A DNA stretch of 64,000 nt from NCBI RefSeq assembly GCF_001968835.1, contig NZ_MRDE01000022.1, positions 1 to 64,000 on the forward strand, given 5' to 3'. Shown in pieces: positions 8,033 to 18,545 of this stretch (positions are counted from its first letter, which is position 1; every line of letters begins with the position of its first letter). The position numbers and the translations under genes were made by a program. The notes beneath the pieces are model-generated. The model saw nothing but the letters and a program-made list of their open reading frames with translations, did no database searches and was not told the DNA's origin. This stretch comes from Tersicoccus phoenicis (GTDB lineage Bacteria > Actinomycetota > Actinomycetes > Actinomycetales > Micrococcaceae).

Positions 8033-9658
8033 CTATCGTGCCACGCCACCGGGGTCCGGCACGGTGCCGAGTCGGCGGACGAAGTCGGCGGCGTCGCTGC
8101 TGGCCGTGAACAGGGATTCGGTCAGTGCCCGGGTGCCGCGGTGCGGCTCCTTCGTGGGGATCCGCACCAGCCGGCGGGCCCCGGGCAGGTCGAACACGAC
8201 CGAGTCCCAGTTGGCGGCGGCGACGTCGGCGGCGAACCGCTGCAGGCACTGGCCACGGAACCAGGCGCGCGTGTCCTCGGGCGGGTCCGAGACCGCGGCG
8301 ACGACGGCGGCGTCGTCGAGCAGCCGCCGCATCCGGCCCCCGGCGACGAGCCGGTGGTACAGGCCACGGTTGGTCCGCACATCGGAATACTGCAGGTCCA
8401 CCAGGGCCAGCCGCGGGTCGTCCCACGCGAGACCGTCCCGATCCCGATAGGCGGTGACAAGGCCCAGCTTGGCGGCCCAGTCCAGCTGGTCGGCCGCCGA
8501 GCTCGGGTCGACGGCGAGCAGATCGATGACGGCGGTCCACCGGTCCAGCACGTCGGCCGTCATCGCGTCTGCGTCCGCGCCGGTGCGAGCGCAGTGGGCG
8601 CGAGCCGCGTCCAGGTAGATCCGCTGCAGGTCCAGGCCCGTGACCCGTCGACCGTCGGCGAGGGCCACCGTGGCGCACAGGGTGGGGTCATGGCTGATGG
8701 CCTGCAGCGCTCGGACCGGCTCTAGCACCTGCACGGCGGGTGCGGTGCCGGCCTCGATCATGGCGAGCACGAGGGCGGTGGTGCCGAACTTGAGGTACCC
8801 GGAGATCTCCGCCAGGTTGGCGTCCCCGATGATGACGTGCAGCCGCCGGAACCGTTCCGCGACGGCGTGCGGCTCGTCGCGGGTGTTGATGATGGGCCGG
8901 CGCACGGTGGTCTCCAGGCCGACCTCGGCCTCGAAGAAGTCGGCCCGCGCACTGAGTTGGAACCCGGGTCCGGAGCCGTCGACGCCCAGACCGACCCGGC
9001 CGGCCCCGCAGATCACCTGCCGGCTGACGAAGAACGGCACCAGGCCGGCCACGATCGCCCCGAACGGCACCTCGCGCGGCATCAGGTAGTTCTCGTGGCT
9101 GCCGTAGGAGGCCGCCTTGCCGTCGGTGTTGTTCTTGTACAGCTGGACCGGGGTGCCGCCGGTGGCGGTGATCCGGTCCATCGCGGCACGGGCCACGGCG
9201 TCCCCGGCCGCGTCCCAGCGGACGGCGTCGAGCGGGTTGGTGACCTCGGGGCCGGCGTACTCGGGGTGAGCGTGGTCGACGTAGAGCCGGGCCCCGTTGC
9301 CGAGCACGACGTTCATCAGCAGGCCGTCGTTGATCGGGTCGGCCCCGTCGTCGTCGACCTCGTCCAACCCGACCGCGGCGACCTGTTCGGCGGTGAGCAC
9401 GTCGGGCACGTCGGTGAGTTGGCTGGGGTCGGCGGCTGCCCGTGCCAGCACCCAACCGCGGGCGTCGGCCAGCGGCGCCTCGTCGGAGTAGTCCCAGCCC
9501 GCTCCCCCGGACGAGGACGGTTCCCGGGTGTTCAGCCCGGTCAGGTCCGCCCAGGCGTTGATCACCCGGGTCGCGAGCACGGTGGAGTCGGCGCCGGGGG
9601 CGCTGGGGGCGAGGATGCCGAACTCGGTCTCGCTGCCCATGATGCGGTGCACGCTCAT
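8033..9658 (-). CDS. dop: Pup deamidase / depupylase Dop
   Basis: A 541-residue PafA homologue beginning [15 protein letters not shown]. Compared with PafA it has a long insert after the first strand (about residues 40-85), typical of Dop. Nucleotide-site strands are [38 protein letters not shown] and [17 protein letters not shown]. Dop converts Pup-Gln to Pup-Glu, which this genome needs, and removes Pup from conjugates. It is followed by pup after 4 bp and preceded by mpa after 3 bp, so mpa-dop-pup-prcB-prcA-pafA reads as one tight operon. Confidence 0.97.
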   Translation of the reverse strand: MSVHRIMGSETEFGILAPSAPGADSTVLATRVINAWADLTGLNTREPSSSGGAGWDYSDEAPLADARGWVLARAAADPSQLTDVPDVLTAEQVAAVGLDEVDDDGADPINDGLLMNVVLGNGARLYVDHAHPEYAGPEVTNPLDAVRWDAAGDAVARAAMDRITATGGTPVQLYKNNTDGKAASYGSHENYLMPREVPFGAIVAGLVPFFVSRQVICGAGRVGLGVDGSGPGFQLSARADFFEAEVGLETTVRRPIINTRDEPHAVAERFRRLHVIIGDANLAEISGYLKFGTTALVLAMIEAGTAPAVQVLEPVRALQAISHDPTLCATVALADGRRVTGLDLQRIYLDAARAHCARTGADADAMTADVLDRWTAVIDLLAVDPSSAADQLDWAAKLGLVTAYRDRDGLAWDDPRLALVDLQYSDVRTNRGLYHRLVAGGRMRRLLDDAAVVAAVSDPPEDTRAWFRGQCLQRFAADVAAANWDSVVFDLPGARRLVRIPTKEPHRGTRALTESLFTASSDAADFVRRLGTVPDPGGVAR

Positions 9659-9661
9659 CCG

Positions 9662-11383
9662 CTACAGGTACTGCCCGGTGTCGGTGGCGGTGGTCACGGC
9701 GCGGCCACGGGACTGGCCGGTCTTGGCGTGGGCGATGGTGCGGATAAAGGTGATCCGCTCCCCCTTCTTGCCCGAGATCCGCGCCCAGTCGTCCGGGTTG
9801 GTGGTGTTGGGCAGGTCCTCGTGCTCGTGGTACTCGTCGGTGACCGCCCGGAGCAGGTGCTCGATCCGCAGGCCCTTCTGGCCCGTCGTCAGCAGGTCCT
9901 TGATCGCGTTCTTCTTGGCGCGGTCCACGACGTTCTGGATCACCGCACCGGAGTTGAAGTCCTTGAAGTAGAGCACCTCCGACTCGCCGTTCGCGTACGT
10001 CACCTCCAGGTACTCGGTGGAGGCGTCGGTCGCGTACATCGTCTCGACGGTGCGCTGGATCATGGCCGCCACGGTCGCGGACCGCTCGGCGCCGTGCTCG
10101 GCCAGGTCGTCCTCGTGCAGGGGGATGTCGGCGGTGAGGTACTTGCCGAAGATCTCGGCGGCGGCCTCGGCGTCGGGCCGGTGGATCTTGATCTTCACAT
10201 CGAGCCGGCCGGGGCGCAGGATCGCCGGGTCGATCATGTCCTCCCGGTTGGAGGCGCCGATGACGATGACGTTGTCGAGCCGCTCGACGCCGTCGATCTC
10301 GCTGAGCAGCTGGGGGACGATGGTGGTCTCGACGTCGGAGGAGACCCCGGTGCCGCGGGTGCGGAACAGCGAGTCCATCTCGTCGAAGAACACGATCACC
10401 GGGTTGCCGGCCGACGCCTTCTCCCGGGCTCGGGCGAAGATCAACCGAATGTGCCGCTCGGTCTCGCCGACGTACTTGTCCAGCAGTTCGGGGCCCTTGA
10501 TGTTCAGGAAGTAACTGGTCACGTCGGAGCCGCGCCGCTCCGCGACTCGGGCGGCCAGGGAATGGGCCACGGCCTTGGCGATCAGGGTCTTGCCACACCC
10601 CGGCGGGCCGTACAGCAGGATCCCCTTGGGGGCCTTCAGGCCGTGCTCCCGGTACAGGTCCGGGTGCATGAACGGCAGTTCGACGGCGTCCCGGATCTGC
10701 TCGATCTGGGGACCCAGACCGCCGATGTCGGTGTAGGAGATGTCGGGCACCTCCTCGAGGATGAGGGACTCGACCTCGCTGCGGGCGATCTTCTCCAGCG
10801 CGTAGCCGATCCGCGCGTCGACGGTGACGGCGTCGCCCACCCGCAGCGGGGCGCCCTGGAGTCCGCCCGAGAGCCGGACGACCTTCTCGTCGTCGGACCG
10901 GCCGACCACGAGCGCCCGGTCCGCGCCGATCAGCTCCTTGACGGTGGCCACGTCCCCGGCGCGTTCGTACCCCAACGCCCCGACCACGGTGAGCGACTCG
11001 TTCAGCAGCACCTCCTGGCCGACCGTGAGGGCGTCGATGCCGACCAGCGGTGAGACGCTCACGCGCACCTTCCGTCCGGCGTTGACCACGTCGACGCTCT
11101 CCGCGGCGACCGCGACACCACGGGAGGCGTCGGCGGGCCGGGCGGGATTGACGGCGATCACGGTGCCGAAGCCGAACGGCGCGGCGCCGTCGCGCTCCAG
11201 GGCACCCTTGAGCCGGACGATCTCGCCCTTGGCCGCCTCGAGGGCCCGGACCAGCGTGGCGTTCTGCGCGCCGGCACCGGCGAGCTGGCGGTCGAGCAAC
11301 CGCAGCTTGTCCCGCAGCACCGCCAGTTGGCGGGCCGCGGTATCCGGGGCGCCGATGGGCCCCGTGGGGGTGGGCTCGGACAT
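9662..11383 (-). CDS. mpa: Mycobacterial proteasome ATPase Mpa/ARC (AAA unfoldase)
   Basis: This 573-residue AAA ATPase recognises Pup and threads substrates into the 20S core. Residues about 18-55 form the N-terminal coiled coil that binds Pup. Two OB-type domains follow, then the AAA module with Walker [14 protein letters not shown], Walker [13 protein letters not shown] and an arginine-finger region [11 protein letters not shown]. The C-terminus ends GQYL, the penultimate-Tyr motif that opens the proteasome gate. Start ATG 11383 has AAGGAGG eight bases upstream. Confidence 0.97.
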   Translation of the reverse strand: MSEPTPTGPIGAPDTAARQLAVLRDKLRLLDRQLAGAGAQNATLVRALEAAKGEIVRLKGALERDGAAPFGFGTVIAVNPARPADASRGVAVAAESVDVVNAGRKVRVSVSPLVGIDALTVGQEVLLNESLTVVGALGYERAGDVATVKELIGADRALVVGRSDDEKVVRLSGGLQGAPLRVGDAVTVDARIGYALEKIARSEVESLILEEVPDISYTDIGGLGPQIEQIRDAVELPFMHPDLYREHGLKAPKGILLYGPPGCGKTLIAKAVAHSLAARVAERRGSDVTSYFLNIKGPELLDKYVGETERHIRLIFARAREKASAGNPVIVFFDEMDSLFRTRGTGVSSDVETTIVPQLLSEIDGVERLDNVIVIGASNREDMIDPAILRPGRLDVKIKIHRPDAEAAAEIFGKYLTADIPLHEDDLAEHGAERSATVAAMIQRTVETMYATDASTEYLEVTYANGESEVLYFKDFNSGAVIQNVVDRAKKNAIKDLLTTGQKGLRIEHLLRAVTDEYHEHEDLPNTTNPDDWARISGKKGERITFIRTIAHAKTGQSRGRAVTTATDTGQYL

Positions 11384-11458
11384 GTCCGCTACCTCCTTCG
11401 GTGCACCGTGCCGGGGCTGGAACGCGGTCGGCGCGCCCGTCCCGGCCGTGGTTCCACC

Positions 11459-12553
<1,095 letters not shown>

Positions 12554-12588
12554 TCAGTCTCGGCCGTCGCCGGCGTGGTGGGTGCGGG

Positions 12589-13761
12589 TCAGTGCCAGGG
12601 GTCGGTGCGACCCTGCAGCGCGTCCAGCACGGCCGCCTGGGTGAGCAGACCGGTGACGACGCCGCGCCCGTCGATCACGGCGTACTCGGAACCGGCGAGC
12701 CGGGCCAGGTACTGGACGAGCTGCTGCCCCTCCGCGGCCTCGGGCACGACCGCGCCGGTGGCCAGCGGGCGGGCGACGGCCCCCGCCCCCGTCGCTGCCG
12801 CCCGCTCGGCCGGCACGGCGGCCAGCGCGTCCCGGTCGGCCACGGCCACGGGCGCGCCCCGGTCGTCGACCAGGACCAGCTCGGTCCCGGGGCCGGTGCG
12901 CAGGTCGCGGGCCAGCGCGGTCAGCTGTGCGACGGTGGCGACGGCCGGCACCCCGGCCGCGGGGCGGGCGAGCCGGCCGGCGCTGATCACCCCGAGCCGC
13001 TGCCTGAGCCGGCCGCCGCGGATGGCCTCACTCGCACCGGCCCAGAGGAAGCCGGCGATGAGCACGCCGATCGCCAGGGTGCTCAGGCTCGGCAGGCCCC
13101 GTCCGGTGAACACCGGCCACAGCACCAGACCGAGGATGAGGACGGCGATCACCCGGCCGGCCCAGCCCGCCGCCACGGTCCCCCGGTCCTGGTCGCCGGT
13201 GGCGCGCCAGACGGCGGATTCCACGATCCGACCCCCGTCCAGGGGCAGGCCCGGCAACACGTTGAACACGCCGACGAACAGGTTGGCCACCGTGAACACG
13301 GACGAGAGCAACCAGGTGACGGTGCCGGGGACGAGGGCGACGGTGACGGCGGAACCGATTCCCGCCAGCGCCAGGTTCGCGGCCGGTCCGGCGAGAGCGA
13401 CGACGAGGGATCGGCCGGCACTGGTGGGCATGGTCTCGAAGGAGGTGTGCCCGCCCCAGAGGGTGAGCACGATCCGCGCGGAGGGCCATCCGAAGGCCCG
13501 GGCGGTGAGGGCGTGGGCCAGCTCGTGAGCGAGGACGGAGAGCAGGAGCAGCACCGCGTACGCCAGGGCGACCAGCCAGGCGCCCGGCCCCAGGCGCGGG
13601 AACTGGTAGGCGACCACGGGGCCGAAGCTGATCACGATGAAGGCCGCGATCAGGAACCAGGACCAGGAGAGCAGGACCGGGACGGAGAACATCCGGCCCA
13701 GGGGGATGCCCTCCCGCGGCGCCGTGGTGCCGTCGGGCGCCGGGGCGCCGGTGCCGCTCAC
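12589..13761 (-). CDS. Site-2 protease family membrane metalloprotease (M50) with CBS pair
   Basis: An intramembrane zinc protease of about 390 residues. The N-terminal transmembrane segments include SVLAHELAHALTARAFG (HExxH zinc site) and the distal metal ligand FNVLPGLPLDGGRI. The C-terminal 150 residues resemble two CBS domains (IDGRGVVTGLLTQAAVLDAL near the end). GTG 13761 overlaps the stop of the upstream HAD gene by GTGA, suggesting translational coupling, and no separate ribosome site is seen. This Rip3-like architecture is typical next to trmI and proteasome genes in actinobacteria. The substrate is unknown. Confidence 0.9.
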   Translation of the reverse strand: MSGTGAPAPDGTTAPREGIPLGRMFSVPVLLSWSWFLIAAFIVISFGPVVAYQFPRLGPGAWLVALAYAVLLLLSVLAHELAHALTARAFGWPSARIVLTLWGGHTSFETMPTSAGRSLVVALAGPAANLALAGIGSAVTVALVPGTVTWLLSSVFTVANLFVGVFNVLPGLPLDGGRIVESAVWRATGDQDRGTVAAGWAGRVIAVLILGLVLWPVFTGRGLPSLSTLAIGVLIAGFLWAGASEAIRGGRLRQRLGVISAGRLARPAAGVPAVATVAQLTALARDLRTGPGTELVLVDDRGAPVAVADRDALAAVPAERAAATGAGAVARPLATGAVVPEAAEGQQLVQYLARLAGSEYAVIDGRGVVTGLLTQAAVLDALQGRTDPWH

Positions 13762-14456
13762 GAGAGGGTGGCCCGGGTTCGCAGGGCCTGCTGCAGGTCG
13801 GCCACGGTGGTGCCGGCCAGGCTCTCCCACTGCTGCACGTCCGGGTGTTGCGGGACCGGCACGATGTGCGGGACGGCGATCGTGGTGACGCCGCTGCTGC
13901 GGGCCGACTCGACGCCGGGGACGGAGTCCTCCAGGGCGATGACGGCCGCCGCGGGCAGCTCGGGTTCGGTCCGGCGCAGCCGGGCGAGAGCCCGCTCGTA
14001 CGGTTCCGGGTGCGGCTTCCCGTGGGTGACCATGTCCCCGGTGACGAGGAAGTCGAAGGTGCCCTCGGGCAGCTGGTCGGTCACCGCGCGCGCGAGCACG
14101 GCCTCGCTCATGGTGACCAGGGCGCAGGAGACACCGGCGTTCCGCAGTTGCTGCAGCAGTTCACGGGCCCCCGGCCGCCAGGGGATCCTGGCGCGGACGG
14201 ACGCGAGCACGTCCTCGATCACGGTGTCGAGGATGGTGCGGATCGGCAGGTCCAGACCGCGGGACCGCATCGCCGCCGCGACGGTCGGCAGCGCCTGGCC
14301 GACCATGCTCTGCGAGTCCGCCAGGGTCCAGCGCAGGCCGTGACCGGCCATCAGCGCCCGCTCCGCGGCGATCCAGTACGGCTCGGTGTCCACCAGGGTC
14401 CCGTCCATGTCCCAGAGGACCGCGCGCAGGGGGAGATCGTCGGTGGGGGAAGCCAT
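13758..14456 (-). CDS. HAD-superfamily hydrolase, phosphatase-like (beta-phosphoglucomutase/GPH type)
   Basis: A 232-residue HAD enzyme. Motif I is AVLWDMDGTLVDTEPYW, motif II LVTMSEA, motif III Lys in THGKPHPEPY, and motif IV IALEDSVPGVESA. A helical cap lies between motifs I and II, as in the GS-type phosphatases that act on small sugar phosphates. Start ATG 14456 has GGAG four bases upstream. It overlaps the site-2 protease start and lies divergent from the PAC2 gene. The substrate cannot be read from the sequence. Confidence 0.85.
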   Translation of the reverse strand: MASPTDDLPLRAVLWDMDGTLVDTEPYWIAAERALMAGHGLRWTLADSQSMVGQALPTVAAAMRSRGLDLPIRTILDTVIEDVLASVRARIPWRPGARELLQQLRNAGVSCALVTMSEAVLARAVTDQLPEGTFDFLVTGDMVTHGKPHPEPYERALARLRRTEPELPAAAVIALEDSVPGVESARSSGVTTIAVPHIVPVPQHPDVQQWESLAGTTVADLQQALRTRATLS

Positions 14457-14496
14457 GGGCTCCAGTCTAGGAGGCATGCTGGTCGGTACCCGGCAT

Positions 14497-14502
14497 TACG
14501 CT
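14497..14502 (+). promoter_or_regulatory. -10 hexamer TACGCT, leaderless promoter of the PAC2 gene
   Basis: TACGCT is followed by six bases and the GTG at 14509. It fits TAnnnT with start-codon transcription and there is no ribosome site before the GTG. Confidence 0.6.
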
Positions 14503-14508
14503 GGACGA

Positions 14509-15471
14509 GTGAGCGACGACGAACAGCCCGAGGACGCAGCCGAGGTGACCGGCGGGGACGAGCCGGCGCAGGACGCGGCTACCGAGCGGGCCGGCGAGTC
14601 GTTGACCAGCGTGTTCGGCATCCACCTGGGGCAGGACGCCGGGGGCCGGGACCGGGTCACCGTGATGATCGCCGCCTTCGAGGGCTGGAACGACGCCGGC
14701 GAGGCGGCCAGTGACGCCCTCAACCGGCTCGACGAGCGCTGGTCCGCCACCCGGGTCGGTGCGCTCGACTCCGACGCCTACTACGACTTCCAGTTCACGC
14801 GCCCGATGGTGGTGCGCAGCGGCGGCGAACGGCGCATCCAGTGGCCGACCACCTGGCTGACCAGGGCCTCGGTGCCGAACTCCAACCTCGACGTCGTGCT
14901 CCTGCACGGTGTGGAACCCTCCTACCGGTGGCGCGCCTACACCGCGGACGTGATGGCGCACGCCGCCGACCTCGGCGTCGACCACCTGATCCTGCTGGGC
15001 GCGCTCCTGGCCGACGTACCCCACACCCGGCCGATCCCGGTGTCGATCTCCACCGACGACGCCGGCCTGCAGGAGGGGTTGAACACGGATCCGTCGACCT
15101 ACGAGGGGCCCACCGGGATTCTCGGCGTGCTGGCCGAGGTGGCGGAGCTCGCCGGGATCCCCGCTGTCTCGCTGTGGGCGGCCGTGCCCCACTACGTGGC
15201 CCAGGCGCCCTCACCCAAGGCGCAGCTGGCGCTGTTGAACCGGCTCGAGGAACTGTTGCACGTGCCTCTGGTCGGCGATGCGGACCTGCGGGAGGACGCG
15301 GAGGCCTGGGAGCGTGGCGTCGACGAACTCGCCACGGAGGACCCGGAGATCCAGGCGTACGTGCATCAGCTGGAGGAGGCGAAGGACACCGCCGAACTGC
15401 CCGAGGCGAGCGGCGAGTCCATCGCCCGGGAGTTCGAGCGTTACCTCAAGCGGCGCGGCAAGGAGCGCTGA
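14509..15471 (+). CDS. PAC2 family protein
   Basis: A 320-residue protein. After a 50-residue acidic leader, the PAC2 core shows VMIAAFEGWNDAGEAASDAL, DSDAYYDFQFTRP, LLHGVEPSYRW and VPHYVAQAPSPKAQLALL. PAC2 proteins are named for proteasome-assembly-chaperone 2 similarity, and the bacterial proteins have no agreed function. GTG 14509 is preferred over upstream ATGs because those lie inside the divergent HAD gene and because a -10 hexamer stands 6 nt before the GTG. Its Mycobacterium counterpart also sits near mshC and the proteasome region. Confidence 0.88.
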   Translation: MSDDEQPEDAAEVTGGDEPAQDAATERAGESLTSVFGIHLGQDAGGRDRVTVMIAAFEGWNDAGEAASDALNRLDERWSATRVGALDSDAYYDFQFTRPMVVRSGGERRIQWPTTWLTRASVPNSNLDVVLLHGVEPSYRWRAYTADVMAHAADLGVDHLILLGALLADVPHTRPIPVSISTDDAGLQEGLNTDPSTYEGPTGILGVLAEVAELAGIPAVSLWAAVPHYVAQAPSPKAQLALLNRLEELLHVPLVGDADLREDAEAWERGVDELATEDPEIQAYVHQLEEAKDTAELPEASGESIAREFERYLKRRGKER

Positions 15472-15500
15472 GGCTCAGGCGGTGCACTTCCCGTCGAGTT

Positions 15501-15568
15501 CGCCGGTTCCGCTCGAACCGGTGGTGAGGACCTGTTCCACGTCGTGAGGAAGCGGCGAACTCACGACG
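15501..15568. terminator. Two hairpins between convergent PAC2 and mshC genes
   Basis: First hairpin: CCGGTTC (15503-15509), a 5-nt loop, GAACCGG (15515-15521). Second: CGTCGTGAG (15540-15548), an 11-nt loop, CTCACGACG (15560-15568), a perfect 9-bp stem. Neither has a T-run. Such hairpins between convergent stops are typical actinobacterial U-less terminators, one facing each gene. Confidence 0.55.
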
Positions 15569-15588
15569 CCGGAAGGCACTATGCGGCG

Positions 15589-16926
15589 TCATCCCCCGTG
15601 GCCGGTACCGAGGTCGATGCCGAGCAGGGCGTCGACCGCGCGTTGGCCGAGACCGGGCTGCCGGGACCGTCCAGCCTCGCCCGCGCCCAGCACGGTCGCG
15701 GCCCACGCGTCGACCGCCGCCAGCGCGCCCGGGGTGTCCAGGTCGTCCCGCAGCCGGTCTCGCAGTCGTTCGAGCAGCCGGGCGTCGGCGTCCTCGATGT
15801 CGTTCCGTGCGCTCTCGAGCGTGGCACCGGTCGCGGTGCCGGCCGTGGCCGCCGCCGCCCGCCACCGGGCCAGCCGGTCCTCGGCCGCGGCCAGCAGCCC
15901 GTCGGTGTAGTCCCACGCGGACCGGTAGTGCTGCCCGAGGACGGCGACCCGGATCGCGGCAGGGTCCACCCCGGCCTCCCGGAGCCGGGAGACCAGCACC
16001 AGGTTGCCCCGGGACTTGCTCATCTTGTGCCCCTGGAAGCCCACCATCCCGGTGTGCGCGAAGTACCGGGCCAACGGCCGACCGGTCAGCGCTCGGGCGT
16101 GCCCGGCACTGAAGTCGTGGTGCGGGAAGATCAGGTCGTTGCCGCCGCCCTGCACCGTGAACGGGGTGTGCAGGTAACGCTCCGCGATCACGGAACACTC
16201 GATGTGCCAGCCCGGCCGGCCCGCGCCGAGCTCGCCGCCCGCCCAGGAGGGTTCGCCTTCGCGGGCGACCCGCCACAGCAGGGCGTCCACCGGATCACGC
16301 TTGCCGGGCCGTTGCGGGTCGCCCCCGCGTTCCCCGAACAGGGCGAGCAGCTGGTCCGGGCCGTAGCCGCCGAGGGCGCCCACCCGCCACCCGGTGGACC
16401 GGGCCGCCGCGACGTCGAAGTACACGTCGCCGTCGGGCTCACCGGCGGTGCCGGGCACCCGGTAGGCGATGCCCGCGGTGATCAGCGCCTCCACCGCCGG
16501 AACGATCCACGGCACGGCCTCGACGGCACCGATGTAGTGGTCCGGTGGCAGCACCCGCAGCGCGGTCATGTCCGCGCGGAAGAGGTCGGTCTGCTCGGCG
16601 GCCAGATCCCGCCAGTCGACGCCGGTCGCGGTCGCCCGTTCGAGCAGCGGGTCGTCGACGTCGGTGACGTTCTGCACGTACGTGACCGTCGCGCCGGTGT
16701 CACGCCACTGCCGGATCAGCAGGTCGAACGCGAGGTAGGTGGCGGCGTGGCCGAGGTGTGTGGCGTCGTACGGGGTGATCCCGCAGACGTACAGCCCGGC
16801 GGTGCGCACCCCGTCGACCTCGGGCAGGTCCACGGGCAGCACCCGCCGGGTGGCCGTGTCGTGCAGGCGCACGGGCCCGGGCGCAGGCTCCAGCGCGGTC
16901 AGACCGGGCACGGGCCAGGACTGCAT
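15589..16926 (-). CDS. mshC: Cysteine:1D-myo-inosityl glucosaminide ligase (mycothiol synthesis)
   Basis: MshC condenses L-cysteine with GlcN-Ins using ATP, the third committed step to mycothiol. The 445-residue protein starts [14 protein letters not shown], not like CysS but typical of MshC. It carries the class I synthetase motifs [17 protein letters not shown] (HIGH equivalent plus zinc-ligand Cys) and [10 protein letters not shown] (KMSKS), with zinc-site residues in [17 protein letters not shown] 16926 has AGAGGAG four bases upstream. The long upstream extension of the frame is a shadow of uppP. Confidence 0.95.
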   Translation of the reverse strand: MQSWPVPGLTALEPAPGPVRLHDTATRRVLPVDLPEVDGVRTAGLYVCGITPYDATHLGHAATYLAFDLLIRQWRDTGATVTYVQNVTDVDDPLLERATATGVDWRDLAAEQTDLFRADMTALRVLPPDHYIGAVEAVPWIVPAVEALITAGIAYRVPGTAGEPDGDVYFDVAAARSTGWRVGALGGYGPDQLLALFGERGGDPQRPGKRDPVDALLWRVAREGEPSWAGGELGAGRPGWHIECSVIAERYLHTPFTVQGGGNDLIFPHHDFSAGHARALTGRPLARYFAHTGMVGFQGHKMSKSRGNLVLVSRLREAGVDPAAIRVAVLGQHYRSAWDYTDGLLAAAEDRLARWRAAAATAGTATGATLESARNDIEDADARLLERLRDRLRDDLDTPGALAAVDAWAATVLGAGEAGRSRQPGLGQRAVDALLGIDLGTGHGG

Positions 16927-16982
16927 GCTTCTCCTCTGATCGAAGGCGGGGATCGGTGCGTGCACCGAGACGAGCGTCGCCG

Positions 16983-17819
16983 TCAGGCGCTGATCACACC
17001 CGCGCCGAGCAGGACCATCAGGACGACGCCCAGACCGATCCGGTACAGCACGAAGGGGCGGTAGCTGCGGGTCGAGACGTAGCGCAGGAACCAGCCGATG
17101 ATGAGGTAGCCGACGACGAACGCGATGACGGTGGCCAGCGCGGTGGGACCGGCGCCGTAGACGCTCGGCGCGCTCCCGGCACCCCGGCTGACCTTGACGA
17201 GCTGGTACAGCCCGCTCGCGAACACCGCGGGGACGGCCAGCAGGAACGAGTACCGGGCCGCCGCCTCCCGGGTGTAGCCCATCAGCAGGCCGGCGGTGAT
17301 CGTGCCACCGGACCGGGAGACGCCGGGGATCAGTGCCAGCGCCTGCGCCAGACCGTACAGGATCCCGTGCCGGTAGCTCAGTTGATCCAGGGTGCGTTGC
17401 TTGCGGGAGTAGATGTCCGCGCCGGCCAGCAGGATGCCGAAGACGATGAGCATGGCGGCGACGATCCACAGGCTGCGCAGAGTCGTCTCGATCGAGGTCT
17501 GGAACAGGACGCCGAGCACCCCGATCGGCACGGTACCGATGATCACCAGCCAGCCCATCCGCGCGTCGGGATCGTCGCGCGGGACGCGTCCGACCAGTGC
17601 GCCGGCCCACGCGCGGATGATCCGCACGATGTCCCGCCAGAAGAAGACGATGACCGCGGTCTCGGTGCCCAGCTGGGTGATGGCGGTGAAGGCCGCACCG
17701 GGGTCAGCGGCGTTGGGCAGGAACTCGCCCACGATGCGCAGATGTGCGCTGGAGGAGATGGGAAGGAACTCGGTCAACCCTTGTACCAGCCCGAGGATGG
17801 CCGCTTCGATCCACGTCAC
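16983..17819 (-). CDS. uppP: Undecaprenyl-diphosphatase UppP/BacA
   Basis: An integral membrane phosphatase (278 residues) that recycles undecaprenyl pyrophosphate for peptidoglycan synthesis and confers bacitracin tolerance. Signatures are [17 protein letters not shown] near the N-terminus and [20 protein letters not shown] in the middle, with about eight hydrophobic segments. GTG 17819 has TAGAGT six bases upstream, so it is probably leaderless. Pairing with mshC is conserved in actinobacteria. Confidence 0.95.
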   Translation of the reverse strand: MTWIEAAILGLVQGLTEFLPISSSAHLRIVGEFLPNAADPGAAFTAITQLGTETAVIVFFWRDIVRIIRAWAGALVGRVPRDDPDARMGWLVIIGTVPIGVLGVLFQTSIETTLRSLWIVAAMLIVFGILLAGADIYSRKQRTLDQLSYRHGILYGLAQALALIPGVSRSGGTITAGLLMGYTREAAARYSFLLAVPAVFASGLYQLVKVSRGAGSAPSVYGAGPTALATVIAFVVGYLIIGWFLRYVSTRSYRPFVLYRIGLGVVLMVLLGAGVISA

Positions 17820-17825
17820 GGACCG

Positions 17826-17831
17826 ACTCTA
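17826..17831 (-). promoter_or_regulatory. -10 hexamer TAGAGT of uppP (leaderless)
   Basis: TAGAGT at 17831-17826 is followed by six bases (CGGTCC) and GTG 17819. It has the same geometry as the other leaderless promoters in the window. Confidence 0.55.
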
Positions 17832-17929
17832 GATGCTCCCGAGACGGACGAACGAATCGACACCGGCGCTTCGGGATCGGTCGCGGCACGTCCGGATCAG
17901 CTCATCGCGGCTCGGGGAGCGGGAATGCG

Positions 17930-18241
17930 TCAGCCGCGGTCGAGGTTGTCCTCCACGTCCTCGATGTCGTCGTCGTCTTCGTCGTCGCTGTCGTCCTGGT
18001 CGTCGTCCTCGTCGTCCTCGTCGTCTTCGTCGTCGCTGTCGTCGTCGTAGATCACCAGCGGCGTGACCTCGTTGTAGGTGTCGTACAGCGCGTCTTCGTA
18101 GGCTTCGAACGCGTCCGCGATGGCCAGGTGGGCCGATTCGACCGCAGGATCGTCATCCCCGCGCCGCGCAGCGGCGGCTGCGAGGTGCTCCTCGAAGGCG
18201 GCGACCAAGGACTGCAGGGCGACACGCGGATCAATGCTCAT
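17930..18241 (-). CDS. Acidic conserved actinobacterial protein with poly-Asp/Glu tail
   Basis: 103 residues. The N-terminal 65 residues are predicted helical (MSIDPRVALQSLVAAFEEHL, then AIADAFEAYEDALYDTYNEVTPL). They are followed by about 35 residues that are almost only Asp/Glu. Similar small proteins next to DUF5703 genes occur widely in actinobacteria, and some are labelled primosomal without support. ATG 18241 has TAACGT seven bases upstream. The acidic tail comes from GTC/CTC-rich DNA on the plus strand. Function unknown; a protein- or cation-binding tail is only a guess. Confidence 0.75.
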   Translation of the reverse strand: MSIDPRVALQSLVAAFEEHLAAAAARRGDDDPAVESAHLAIADAFEAYEDALYDTYNEVTPLVIYDDDSDDEDDEDDEDDDQDDSDDEDDDDIEDVEDNLDRG

Positions 18242-18281
18242 GTTCTAGACGTTATCGGTTCCGGCAAGAAAATGGGGTGCC

Positions 18282-18515
18282 ATGAGGCAACAAATTGGTG
18301 GGACCTCGGTCCGGCGGGAACGGGACTTCACGCGGCAGTACGAGTACCTGGTGCTCAGTGTTCCGCCGCAGGCCACGCGCGGTGCGGCCCGTCAGCTGCT
18401 GACCGAGCACGCCGAGTACGGCAAGTGGGAACTCGAGCGCACGCGCCTCTATCTGGGCGGTGCACGGAGGTACTGGCTGCGTCGCAAGGTGCTGCGGATC
18501 GAACGCACCGCGTGA
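18282..18515 (+). CDS. DUF5703 family small protein
   Basis: A 77-residue protein with YEYLVLSVPPQATRGAARQL, LTEHAEYGKWELERTRLYLG and a basic end RRYWLRRKVLRI, the pattern of the DUF5703 family. It is divergent from the acidic protein across 40 bp. No clear ribosome site precedes ATG 18282. Function unknown. Confidence 0.8.
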   Translation: MRQQIGGTSVRRERDFTRQYEYLVLSVPPQATRGAARQLLTEHAEYGKWELERTRLYLGGARRYWLRRKVLRIERTA

Positions 18516-18545
18516 CCGGCCAGCAGGGATCGGCAGCGACCGGTC